A stretch of DNA of 19,740 nucleotides from NCBI GenBank assembly GCA_023228705.1, contig JALOAS010000063.1:1-19740 (forward strand), in the 5' to 3' direction. A program made the position numbers and the translations under genes. Positions 4,774 to 12,455 of this stretch are shown piece after piece; positions within the stretch are counted from its first letter, which is position 1; each line of letters starts with the position of its first letter. The DNA is from Ottowia sp. Its GTDB lineage: Bacteria > Pseudomonadota > Gammaproteobacteria > Burkholderiales > Burkholderiaceae_C. Below the pieces are notes generated by a model. That model was not told where the DNA came from and did no database searches. It saw only the letters and a program-made list of their open reading frames with translations.

Positions 4774-6099
4774 ATGCCAAACATCAACGAGCAACTCAGC
4801 CGCGATCAGCAGATTGCCGCGCTGGAAAAGGATTGGGCCAACAACGCGCGCTGGAAGGGCATCAAGCGCGGCTACGGCGCCGCTGACGTGGTGCGCCTGC
4901 GCGGCAGCCTGCCCATAGCGTACACGCTGGCCCGGCGCGGCGCCGAAAAGCTGTGGGACCTGGTCAACGGCAGCGCCAAGAAGGGCTATGTGAATGCCTT
5001 TGGTGCGATCACGGCAGGCCAGGCCGTGCAGCAGGCCAAGGCGGGCCTGGAAGCGGTCTACCTCTCCGGCTGGCAGGTGGCGGCCGACGGCAACACCAGC
5101 GAGACCATGTACCCGGACCAGTCGCTGTATGCGTACGACTCGGTGCCGACCATGGTGCGCCGCATCAACAACGCGTTCCGGCGCGCCGATGAAATCCAGT
5201 GGGGCCGCGGCGTGGGCCCGGGCGATGACGAGTTCATCGACTACTTCCTGCCCATCGTCGCCGACGCAGAAGCTGGTTTTGGGGGCGTGCTCAACGCGTT
5301 TGAGCTGATGAAGAACATGATTTCCGCCGGTGCGTCGGGCGTGCACTTCGAGGACCAGCTGGCTGCGGTCAAGAAGTGCGGCCACATGGGCGGCAAGGTG
5401 CTGGTGCCGACGCAGGAAGCGGTGCAAAAGCTGATTGCCGCGCGCCTGGCCGCCGACGTCATGGGCGTGCCCTCGCTGGTGTTTGCCCGTACCGACGCCG
5501 AGGCAGCCAACCTGATCACCTCTGATTTTGACGAAAACGACAAGCCGTTCCTCACCGGCGAGCGCACGCAGGAGGGCTTCTTCCGCGTCAGGAACGGACT
5601 GGAGCAGTCGATCAGCCGCGGCGTGGCGTACGCGCCGTACGCCGACCTGGTCTGGTGCGAGACGGGCACGCCGGACCTGGGCTTTGCGCGCGAGTTTGCC
5701 GAGGCCGTGCACGCCAAGGTGCCGGGCAAGCCACTGGCGTACAACTGCTCGCCGTCGTTCAACTGGAAGAAGAACCTGGACGATGCCACCATTGCCAGCT
5801 TCCAGGACGAGCTGTCGGCCATGGGCTACAAGTACCAGTTCATCACGCTGGCAGGCATACACATCAACTGGTACCGCACCTTTGAGTTTGCGCACGAGTA
5901 CGCACGCGGCGAAGGCATGAAGCATTACGTCGAGATGGTGCAGGAGCCTGAATTTGCCGCACGCGAGAAGGGCTATACCTTCGTGTCGCACCAGCAGGAA
6001 GTGGGCGCCGGCTACTTTGACGACGTCACCACCGTGATCCAGGGCGGTGCGTCCAGCGTGCAGGCGCTGGCCGGGTCGACCGAGGAAGCCCAGTTCTGA
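4774..6099 (+). CDS. aceA: Isocitrate lyase
   Basis: It splits isocitrate to glyoxylate and succinate, the first step of the glyoxylate shunt used for growth on acetate and fatty acids. The 441-residue cytoplasmic protein matches the E. coli-type length (434). Visible marks are ADGNTSETMYPDQSLY, the metal-site segment DAEAGFGG, the catalytic loop KKCGHMGGKVLVPT with Cys202, RTDAEAA, WCETGTPD and YNCSPSFNW. All expected active-site segments are intact. ATG 4774 is preceded by AGGAG (4764-4768). The gene stands alone between its own promoter/operator and a strong terminator. Malate synthase is not in the window. aceA genes are usually repressed on sugars and induced on C2 sources, which fits the palindrome upstream. 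Confidence 0.97.
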   Translation: MPNINEQLSRDQQIAALEKDWANNARWKGIKRGYGAADVVRLRGSLPIAYTLARRGAEKLWDLVNGSAKKGYVNAFGAITAGQAVQQAKAGLEAVYLSGWQVAADGNTSETMYPDQSLYAYDSVPTMVRRINNAFRRADEIQWGRGVGPGDDEFIDYFLPIVADAEAGFGGVLNAFELMKNMISAGASGVHFEDQLAAVKKCGHMGGKVLVPTQEAVQKLIAARLAADVMGVPSLVFARTDAEAANLITSDFDENDKPFLTGERTQEGFFRVRNGLEQSISRGVAYAPYADLVWCETGTPDLGFAREFAEAVHAKVPGKPLAYNCSPSFNWKKNLDDATIASFQDELSAMGYKYQFITLAGIHINWYRTFEFAHEYARGEGMKHYVEMVQEPEFAAREKGYTFVSHQQEVGAGYFDDVTTVIQGGASSVQALAGSTEEAQF

Positions 6100-6120
6100 T
6101 CAGCCGCATGCGCGACGTGG

Positions 6121-6146
6121 AAAAGCCGCCTTCGGGTGGCTTTTTT
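6121..6146. terminator. aceA terminator (UUCG-loop hairpin)
   Basis: AAAAGCCGCC (6121-6130) pairs with GGTGGCTTTT (6135-6144, one G-T pair) around a TTCG tetraloop and ends in six T's. It lies 21 bp after the aceA stop. The A-run on the left could also serve the converging Na/Pi cotransporter gene. Confidence 0.9.
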
Positions 6147-6206
6147 GTGGCGTGCTGGCCGGCTGCAGGCCGCACGACCGGCCCGGGGCCGGACCCGTGT
6201 GCTGGC

Positions 6207-7898
6207 TCATGAGTGCCCCGGCTTGCGGGATCCGGTTGGCGCGGCCTTTTGCAGGCGGTTTGGGCGCAGCTCGCCAAAGTCCTGCAGGATGGGGTAGGCG
6301 ATGGCCTCGACCAGGTAGCCGTTCAGGTCGGCGATGTCGCCAATGATCTCCAGGTAGAACGAGCTGGCCTCGAAAGCGGCCGGGTCTGCCGCGTCGCCGT
6401 GGTGCAGGTTGCGCTGGATGGTGCGGGCTTCCAGCGCGCGGAAGTAATCCTTCTCAAACGCGAGCTCGCGCGCGATGTCGCGGTCCGGTGACACGAACAG
6501 CGCCGTGGCCTGGCGCAGGTTGCCCTGCACGCGCTTGAGCAGGTCGGCCAGCTCGGATTCCTGCTCGGGCGTGAGGCCCCAGCGGGCGTAGCGCAGGAGC
6601 TCGGACTGGTTGAGCAGCCGCGCGTCCGAGACGCCGGCCGCGCGCGTGATGTTGAGCGAGAACGTCAGGATGTTCTTGAGCGCGTGCTCGTCCTCGGCAC
6701 CCATGATCTCGCGGTCCTGCTGCGCAATGAAGGTGCTGATGGCGCGGTACAACTGGTTGATCGTCTGGTTGAGCTGGCGTCCCTTGAGGATGGACACGCC
6801 GTCGTCGCTGCGCGCGAACGACTGCCGCGTCAAGGTCAGCGATTCGGCAAGCAGGTCGGTCATGCGCAGCGACTCGCGCTTGGCCTGCGAGACGATGATG
6901 GTGGGAACGCCGCGCGACGAGTTGTCCAGGTAGCGCGGGCGCATGGGGTCGTCCGGGTTGACCTTTTGCGGCAGCAGCCACTGCAGCAGGCGGCTGTAGT
7001 GCCGCAAAAAGGGCATGAAGCACAGCGCGACCAGGACGTTGAAGACCAGGTGGAAGTTGGCCACGGCGCGCGCGTTGTCGCTGCTCATGAACTGCATGAC
7101 CTGCCCGGACCAGGGCAGCAGCGCCAGCGCCACTGCGCAGCCGGCCAGCCGCGTTCCCATGTTGCCGACGGGGACGCGCCGCTGCGCGGGGTTGCCGTCG
7201 GTGGTGGTTTCCAGGATGGGGTTGATCGCCGTTCCCACGTTGGCGCCCAGCACCAGGATGTACGCGGTCTCCGCGTCTATGAGGCCGTTGCTGGCCAGCG
7301 ACATGATGAGGATGACCACCGCGACGCTGGAGTGCGACGCCCAGGTGATGAGCACGCTGGCAACCAGCGCCAGGCTGGGCGTCTGGCGCAGGAATTCCAG
7401 CGCGGCGAGCAGCGAGGGCGCGGACTTGACCGGCTCGAAGATGGCGACCAGCTCCTGCAGCGAGAGCAGCAGCAGCCCGAGGCCGACCAGGACCCGGCCT
7501 ATGTCGCGGCGCCGGCCGGGGTCGTAGTGCCGGTACATCCAGACGCCGGCCAGGATCAGCGCCGGCGCCAGCGCAGACAGGTTGAACGAGAGCACCTGCA
7601 CGATGAGCGTGGTGCCCACGTTGGCGCCCAGCATGGCGGCCAGCCCGGGCACCAGTGCAACCAGCCCGTCGACGGCAAAGTTGCTGACCAGCAGCCCGGT
7701 GGCCGTGCTGCTTTGTATCGCTGCGGTGACGAGCAGGCCAATGGCAAAGGCCTGGTGCGCGGTCCCCATGGCGGTGCGCATCCACGCGCTCAGCGCCTTG
7801 CCAAAGCCGCGCTGCACGCCGGCCTGGACCATGCGCACGCCCCACAGGAGCAGCGCAACGAACCCGGCAAAGGCTATGAATATCTGTATTTCACGCAT
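6207..7898 (-). CDS. Na/Pi cotransporter II-family protein with PhoU-like domain
   Basis: This is a predicted inner-membrane sodium-dependent phosphate transporter of 563 residues (E. coli YjbB relative). The N-terminal part (1-330) is hydrophobic and carries the family's inverted duplication. The first half has QSSTATGLL (62-70) and GANVGTT (91-97); the second has HSSVAVV (189-195) and GANVGTAINP (218-227). After LLQWLLPQK the chain becomes soluble and helical (about 350-545), as in the PhoU-like regulatory tail of this family. Such proteins may import or export phosphate. The ATG at 7898 directly precedes the first membrane segment; I see no clear ribosome site before it. It is the last gene of the minus-strand series, separated from the gene before it by 194 bp with its own promoter candidate. 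Confidence 0.9.
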   Translation of the reverse strand: MREIQIFIAFAGFVALLLWGVRMVQAGVQRGFGKALSAWMRTAMGTAHQAFAIGLLVTAAIQSSTATGLLVSNFAVDGLVALVPGLAAMLGANVGTTLIVQVLSFNLSALAPALILAGVWMYRHYDPGRRRDIGRVLVGLGLLLLSLQELVAIFEPVKSAPSLLAALEFLRQTPSLALVASVLITWASHSSVAVVILIMSLASNGLIDAETAYILVLGANVGTAINPILETTTDGNPAQRRVPVGNMGTRLAGCAVALALLPWSGQVMQFMSSDNARAVANFHLVFNVLVALCFMPFLRHYSRLLQWLLPQKVNPDDPMRPRYLDNSSRGVPTIIVSQAKRESLRMTDLLAESLTLTRQSFARSDDGVSILKGRQLNQTINQLYRAISTFIAQQDREIMGAEDEHALKNILTFSLNITRAAGVSDARLLNQSELLRYARWGLTPEQESELADLLKRVQGNLRQATALFVSPDRDIARELAFEKDYFRALEARTIQRNLHHGDAADPAAFEASSFYLEIIGDIADLNGYLVEAIAYPILQDFGELRPNRLQKAAPTGSRKPGHS

Positions 7899-7941
7899 CG
7901 GTGCTGTGCGGGCCGGCTGCCTTGCGGCGCGCGCGGCCCGG

Positions 7942-7972
7942 ACCGTTTCAATGTGAACGGTTTTTGATCATA
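7942..7972 (-). promoter_or_regulatory. Candidate promoter/operator of the Na/Pi cotransporter gene
   Basis: On the minus strand TATGAT (7967-7972) is a good -10 box, without a clear -35. Immediately downstream is an inverted repeat: ACCGTT and AACGGT (7942-7947, 7956-7961) with an 8-bp spacer, which would overlap the transcription start. This fits an operator but is unproven. Confidence 0.35.
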
Positions 7973-8092
7973 CGATGCCCGCGCGCGCACGAATGGGCGC
8001 GGCAGCAGGCGCGACGCGGCGCAGCGGCGAGCCGGCGTGCTGCCGGCGCGAAGGCTGTGCTGCGGGGGTGGAGAGGCGGCGCCGGCGGCGCT

Positions 8093-8743
8093 TCAGAAGC
8101 GGATGCCGGCCGGGTTTTCTGCCGTGCGCGCCGGCGCCAGCGCGTCGGGCTCCGGCTGGGCCGGGGCTGCGGCGCTGTCATCACGTGCGCTGCTGCCGGC
8201 GTCCGCGGCATCAGCGGCTGGGGTTGCAGGCGTGGCCAGCGGCGTCGGCGCAGCCGCTTGCCAGTTGTGCGGCAGCTGCGAGGTTGCGGGGTAGCCCGCA
8301 GCGTCCAGGTACTGGCCCCAGGTGCCGGCCTCAAAGCCCTTGACCTGCGTGCTGCCCACGGTGAGCAGCGGCAGCTCGGTCCCGCCGGCAAGCTGGTGCA
8401 GTGCCTCCACGTCCGCCGCGCTGGCAACCGATTTCTCGGTGAATGGAATGCCGCGCTCGCGCAGCAGCTGGCGCCCGGAGTCGCAGGGCGCGCACTGCGG
8501 CCCCGCGTACAGCGTCACCGGGTAGCGTGCCTGGACCTGGCGCAACGCGTACGGCAGCACCGCGCTGCCGGCACCGGCTGCGCCGCCGGCCGAGATGGCC
8601 TGCGCGGCGGGGCCAGGCGTGTCGCTGAACGTGACGTGTCCCTGCGCATCGACCGAGCGATAGACCTGCGCTTGCGCGCCCGTGCCGAGCAGCGCGCCCG
8701 CGGCCAGCGCCAGCGCAGCGGTTGGGAGGGTGGGCCATTTCAT
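8093..8743 (-). CDS. Secreted DUF4124 / glutaredoxin-like protein
   Basis: The 216-residue protein starts with a Sec-type signal peptide (KWP, hydrophobic 8-21, cleavage near AQA-Q at 25-26), so it should act in the periplasm. Residues 26-45 (QVYRSVDAQGHVTFSDTPGP) are a DUF4124 domain. Residues about 75-150 look like a glutaredoxin/thioredoxin-fold segment with CAPC at 84-87, followed by LRERGIPFTEKSV, a cis-Pro-like LPLLTVG (124-130) and GFEAGTWGQYLDAAGY. The tail (163-216) is Ala/Pro-rich and probably disordered. Many Burkholderiales proteins share this layout; their partner is unknown. ATG 8743 is preceded by GGAG at 8-base spacing and starts exactly at the signal peptide. It lies 31 bp downstream of the oligopeptidase gene, probably in one transcript. 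Confidence 0.85.
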   Translation of the reverse strand: MKWPTLPTAALALAAGALLGTGAQAQVYRSVDAQGHVTFSDTPGPAAQAISAGGAAGAGSAVLPYALRQVQARYPVTLYAGPQCAPCDSGRQLLRERGIPFTEKSVASAADVEALHQLAGGTELPLLTVGSTQVKGFEAGTWGQYLDAAGYPATSQLPHNWQAAAPTPLATPATPAADAADAGSSARDDSAAAPAQPEPDALAPARTAENPAGIRF

Positions 8744-8774
8744 GTCGGATGCTCCGGGGCTGAGAACCTGCGCA

Positions 8775-10820
8775 TCATGCCATGCCCTGGTGGCGCAGCA
8801 GCGCCTGCATGCTGGGCTCGCGGCCGCGAAACGCGACGAACGAGTCCATGGCCGGCCGGCTGCCGCCAGCTTCCAGGATGGCCTGGCGGTAGCGCCGGCC
8901 GGTCTCGGGATTGGGCGTGGCATCGGCAGTCGCGGTTTCCTCGAACGCGGCGTACGCATCGGCAGACAGCACTTCAGCCCACTTGTAGCTGTAGTAGCCT
9001 GCGGCGTAGCCGCCGGCAAAGATGTGCCCGAAGGTGTGCGCCATGCGGTTGAATGCCGGCGGCTGGATCACCGCCACCTCGTCGCGGACCGACTGCACCA
9101 GCGGCTGGAGGTCGGCAGCCGGGTCGTGCGCCGTGTGCAGCAGCATGTCAAACAGCGCCAGTTCGATCTGGCGCAGCGTCTGCATGCCGGCCTGGTAGTT
9201 CTTGGCGGCGCGCATCTTGTCAAACAGCGCGCGCGGCAGCGGCTCGCCGCTGTCGACGTGCGCGGTGAGATGGCGCAGCACTTCCCACTCCCAGCAGAAG
9301 TTCTCCATGAACTGGCTGGGCAGCTCCACCGCATCCCATTCAACGCCGTTGATCCCGGACACGTCCAGCTCATCGACCTGCGTGAGCATGTGGTGCAGTC
9401 CGTGCCCGAACTCGTGGAACAGCGTGATGACCTCCGAATGCGTCATCAGCGCCGGCTGGTCGTTGCCTGGCGCGGAGAAGTTGCAAACCAGGTACGCCAC
9501 CGGCGTTTGCAGCGTGCCGGTGTCCGGGCGCAGCCAGCGCGAGCGCGCGTCGTCCATCCAGGCGCCGCCGCGCTTGCCGGTGCGCGCGGTGGGGTCATAG
9601 TAAAACTGCCCAAGCAGCTGGCCGTTCCGCGCTATGCGATAAAAGCGCACGTCCGGATGCCAGGCTGGCGCCGCATCTTCGCTGATCTGCACGTCAAACA
9701 GCGTTTCGGCGATCTTGAACAGGCCCGCCAGCACGCGCGGCGCCGGGAAATACGGCTTGACGTCCTGCTCGGTGAATCCAAAGCGCTCTTCCTTCAGCCG
9801 CTCGCTGATGAAAGTCCAGTCCCAGGCCTGCGGATCGTCCAGGTCCAGCGAGCTGGCGGCAAACTGGCGCAGGTCGGCCACGTCGCGCTCGGCCCAGGGC
9901 CGCGCCCTGGCCGCAAGCTCGCGCAGGAAGTCGAGCACCTGGCCGGTTGATTCGGCCATCTTGGGCACCAGCGAGAGTTCGCCAAAGTTGGGGTAGCCCA
10001 GCAGCGCGGCTTCCTCCTGCCGCAGCGCCAGGATCTCGTGCATGGTGGCGGTGTTGTCGTACTGGCGTGCGTCATCGGCGGCCTGCTCGCTGGCCCGCGT
10101 GACGTACGCGTGGTACATGCGCTCGCGCAGCGCCCGGTTCCGTGCAAACTGCATGATGGGCAGGTAGCAGGGGATGTGCAGCGTCAGCTTGTGGCCATCG
10201 CGGCCGTCTGCGGTTGCCGCAGTGCGCGCGGCCTGCAGCACGTCCTGCGGAACGCCGTCCAGCTCGTCGGCGCTGGCGTAGTACGCAAAGGCGTCGGTGG
10301 CGTCCAGCGCATTCTCGCTGAATTTTTGCGTGAGCTCGGCCAGGCGCTGCTGGATCTGGGCAAAGCGTTCCCGCGCCGCGCCAGTCAGCTCGGCACCGCC
10401 CAGCACGAAGTTGCGCAGGGCGTTCTTGCGCGCCTGCTGTTGTTCGGCGTTGAGCGTGGACGCGTCCATGGCCTTGTACTTTGCGTAGAGCTTCTCGTCG
10501 GCGCCCAGCCGGGTATGGAAATCAGCCACCGCCGGCAGCGTCGCGTTGTACGCTTCGCGCAGCGGCGGCGAGTCCAGCACGGATTTCAGGTGCGAGACGC
10601 TGCCCCAGGCGCGGCCCAGGCGCTCGACCGCCACGTCCAGCGTTGCCGAGAGCGCATGCCAATCGGCGGGAAAGTCCGGTTGCCCCACCTGCTCCAGCGC
10701 CTGGCCGGCGTCCGCAAGCAGTTGCGTGATCGCCGGCTTGACGTGTTCCGGCCGGATCGCGTCAAAGCGCGGCAGCTGGTTGAATTGAAGCAGGGGGTTG
10801 TCTTTTGTCTGTTCTGGCAT
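8775..10820 (-). CDS. prlC: Oligopeptidase A (M3-family zinc metallopeptidase)
   Basis: This 681-residue cytoplasmic enzyme degrades short peptides, including cleaved signal peptides, and matches the E. coli enzyme (680 residues) in length. The zinc motif HEFGH is at 469-473 within LFHEFGHGLHHML; the third ligand is probably Glu499 in VELPSQFMENFCWE. The late substrate-binding region FGHIFAGGYAAGYYSYKWAEVLSADAY is also present. The N-terminal start (NPLLQFNQLPRFDAIRPEHVKPAI) agrees with the family. No clear ribosome site precedes the ATG at 10820. It follows folD by 57 bp and precedes the DUF4124 gene by 31 bp, so the three are probably co-transcribed. The 57-bp gap contains the palindrome TTGATAATCAA (10845-10855). 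Confidence 0.95.
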   Translation of the reverse strand: MPEQTKDNPLLQFNQLPRFDAIRPEHVKPAITQLLADAGQALEQVGQPDFPADWHALSATLDVAVERLGRAWGSVSHLKSVLDSPPLREAYNATLPAVADFHTRLGADEKLYAKYKAMDASTLNAEQQQARKNALRNFVLGGAELTGAARERFAQIQQRLAELTQKFSENALDATDAFAYYASADELDGVPQDVLQAARTAATADGRDGHKLTLHIPCYLPIMQFARNRALRERMYHAYVTRASEQAADDARQYDNTATMHEILALRQEEAALLGYPNFGELSLVPKMAESTGQVLDFLRELAARARPWAERDVADLRQFAASSLDLDDPQAWDWTFISERLKEERFGFTEQDVKPYFPAPRVLAGLFKIAETLFDVQISEDAAPAWHPDVRFYRIARNGQLLGQFYYDPTARTGKRGGAWMDDARSRWLRPDTGTLQTPVAYLVCNFSAPGNDQPALMTHSEVITLFHEFGHGLHHMLTQVDELDVSGINGVEWDAVELPSQFMENFCWEWEVLRHLTAHVDSGEPLPRALFDKMRAAKNYQAGMQTLRQIELALFDMLLHTAHDPAADLQPLVQSVRDEVAVIQPPAFNRMAHTFGHIFAGGYAAGYYSYKWAEVLSADAYAAFEETATADATPNPETGRRYRQAILEAGGSRPAMDSFVAFRGREPSMQALLRHQGMA

Positions 10821-10877
10821 ACGTTTTCAGATGGCGGCTGCCGGTTGATAATCAAGCGCGGCCCGCGCCAGCGCGCG

Positions 10878-11729
10878 TCATGCGGCGCTGCGCCTGGCCG
10901 CGTCCAGCGTGTTGGCCAGCAGCATGGCAATGGTCATGGGGCCGACGCCGCCGGGCACCGGCGTGATCGCGCCGGCCACCTCGCGCACGGCGGCAAAATC
11001 AACGTCGCCGCACAGCTTGCCGTCGGCGCCGCGGTTGATTCCCACGTCGATGACGACGGCGCCGGGCTTGACCATGTTGCCGCTGACCATGCCGGCACGT
11101 CCGGCCGCGGCCACGAGGATGTCGGCCTGGCGCGTGACCTGCGCCAGGTTGGGCGTTGCGCTGTGGCAGATGGTGACCGTGGCGTTGGCGGCCAGCAGCA
11201 GCAGCGCCATGGGCTTGCCCACGATGTTGGAGCGGCCGATGACGACGGCGCTGCGCCCGCCCAGGTCGGTCAGCCCGATGGACGCCAGCATGCGCATGCA
11301 GCCCAGCGGCGTGCACGGGCGCAGCCCCGGACGGCCGCCCAGCAGCGCGCCGGCGTTGACCGGGTGAAACCCGTCGACGTCCTTTTCGGGCGCGATGGCG
11401 TCGATGACGCGCTCGGCCGAGATGTGCGCCGGCAGCGGCAGTTGCACGAGGATGCCGTGTATGGCCGGGTCCCGGTTGAGTGTGTCCAGGTGCTCCAGCA
11501 GCTGCGACTCGGCGAGGTCGGCAGGATGGCGCTGCGCGATGGAGCGCATGCCCACTTCCTCGCAGGCGCGCACCTTGTGCCGCACGTAGATCTGGCTGGC
11601 CGGGTCGTCGCCGACCAGGATCACGGCCAGCCCGGGCACGGCCTGCGGGCCCAGCTGCGCGACCTGTTGCCGGATCTGCTGGCGTATGTCCTGGGCCAGC
11701 GCCTTGCCGTCGATGATTTGTGCGGTCAT
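10878..11729 (-). CDS. folD: Methylenetetrahydrofolate dehydrogenase/cyclohydrolase
   Basis: This bifunctional cytoplasmic enzyme interconverts 5,10-methylene-, methenyl- and 10-formyl-tetrahydrofolate with NADP, supplying one-carbon units. The 283-residue length is typical. Catalytic residues are visible: Tyr48 and Lys52 in SQIYVRHKVRACEEVG, Gln96 in ILVQLPLP, and Asp119 in EKDVDGFHPVN. The Rossmann region has VIGRSNIVGKPMALLLL and the C-terminus TPVPGGVGPMTIAML. The leader just before the ATG is pyrimidine-rich and shows no Shine-Dalgarno sequence, so translation may depend on the upstream gene or be leader-independent. It sits 96 bp after the response-regulator gene on the same strand. Confidence 0.97.
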   Translation of the reverse strand: MTAQIIDGKALAQDIRQQIRQQVAQLGPQAVPGLAVILVGDDPASQIYVRHKVRACEEVGMRSIAQRHPADLAESQLLEHLDTLNRDPAIHGILVQLPLPAHISAERVIDAIAPEKDVDGFHPVNAGALLGGRPGLRPCTPLGCMRMLASIGLTDLGGRSAVVIGRSNIVGKPMALLLLAANATVTICHSATPNLAQVTRQADILVAAAGRAGMVSGNMVKPGAVVIDVGINRGADGKLCGDVDFAAVREVAGAITPVPGGVGPMTIAMLLANTLDAARRSAA

Positions 11730-11825
11730 GGAAAAGGAAGGGTGTGGTGCGGGGCGGGAGCCGGGGGCGCGGCCGCCGGACGCGAAATGGCCGGCGCGGT
11801 TGCGCAGGCCCTGCGCTCCACCGGA

Positions 11826-12455
11826 TCAATTGTTGTGCATCAGGTTGTTGGCGATGGCGATTTTCAGCATGTCGGCCATGGTGTCGGCTTCCAGCTTGCT
11901 CATGACGTTGGAGCGGTGCGCTTCCACGGTCTTGATGCTGATCCCCAGGTCCATGGCGATCTGCTTGTTGAGGCGGCCCGCGACGATGCGTTGCAGCACC
12001 TGGTATTCACGGCTGGTGAGCTTGCCCAGCAGCGCCTCGCGGCGCGCGCTCGCCTCGCGCGCCGACTGGGCGGCGGCGGCCTGTTCCAGCAGGTGCTCGA
12101 CCAGCGCGGTCAGCTGTGCTTCGTCAAAGGGCTTTTCAATGAAGTCAACGGCGCCCTTCTTCATGGTCTCCACCGCCATGGGCAGGTCGCCATGGCCGGT
12201 GATGAACGCCAGCGGCAACTCCATCCCCGAGGCGACCAGGTGGTCTTGCAGCTCCAGCCCGCTCATGCCGTCCATGCGGACGTCAACCAGCAGGCAGCCG
12301 GGCCGATCCGGGTCGTAGTGCGAGAGAAACGCTTCTGCCGAGCCAAAAGCCCGCACGTGGAAGTCGTGGCCCACCAGCAGCCAGCGTATCGAATCACGGA
12401 CGGCCGCGTCGTCGTCGACGACGTAGACCATGGCACTTCTTGAGACCCGATTCAT
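11826..12455 (-). CDS. FixJ/DctR-type response regulator (LuxR HTH)
   Basis: The 209-residue protein has a receiver domain (about 9-125) with the acidic pocket DDD (14-16), phospho-acceptor Asp58 in LLVDVRMDGMSG, Thr86 in FITGHGD and Lys108 in EKPF. A linker leads to a LuxR-type helix-turn-helix (about 145-205: LTSREYQVLQRIVAGRLNKQIA, then ISIKTVEAHRSNVMSKL). It should be a transcription factor switched by the kinase encoded just upstream. Its ATG at 12455 overlaps the kinase stop as ATGA, indicating translational coupling. A second start (Met9, ATG at 12431) has an AAGAAG before it and begins nearer to the domain, so it remains possible. DctR of C4-dicarboxylate systems is the closest named type; target genes are unknown. 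Confidence 0.9.
   Translation of the reverse strand: MNRVSRSAMVYVVDDDAAVRDSIRWLLVGHDFHVRAFGSAEAFLSHYDPDRPGCLLVDVRMDGMSGLELQDHLVASGMELPLAFITGHGDLPMAVETMKKGAVDFIEKPFDEAQLTALVEHLLEQAAAAQSAREASARREALLGKLTSREYQVLQRIVAGRLNKQIAMDLGISIKTVEAHRSNVMSKLEADTMADMLKIAIANNLMHNN

Noticed and set aside
8744..9019. 308-residue version of the DUF4124 protein
   Set aside because: It would overlap the prlC 3' end and bury the signal peptide; the start at 8743 places the signal peptide at the N-terminus.
10038..12443. Long plus-strand open frame (801 codons) across prlC, folD and the regulator
   Set aside because: It spans three real genes on the opposite strand and crosses their boundaries, with no ribosome site or family motif.
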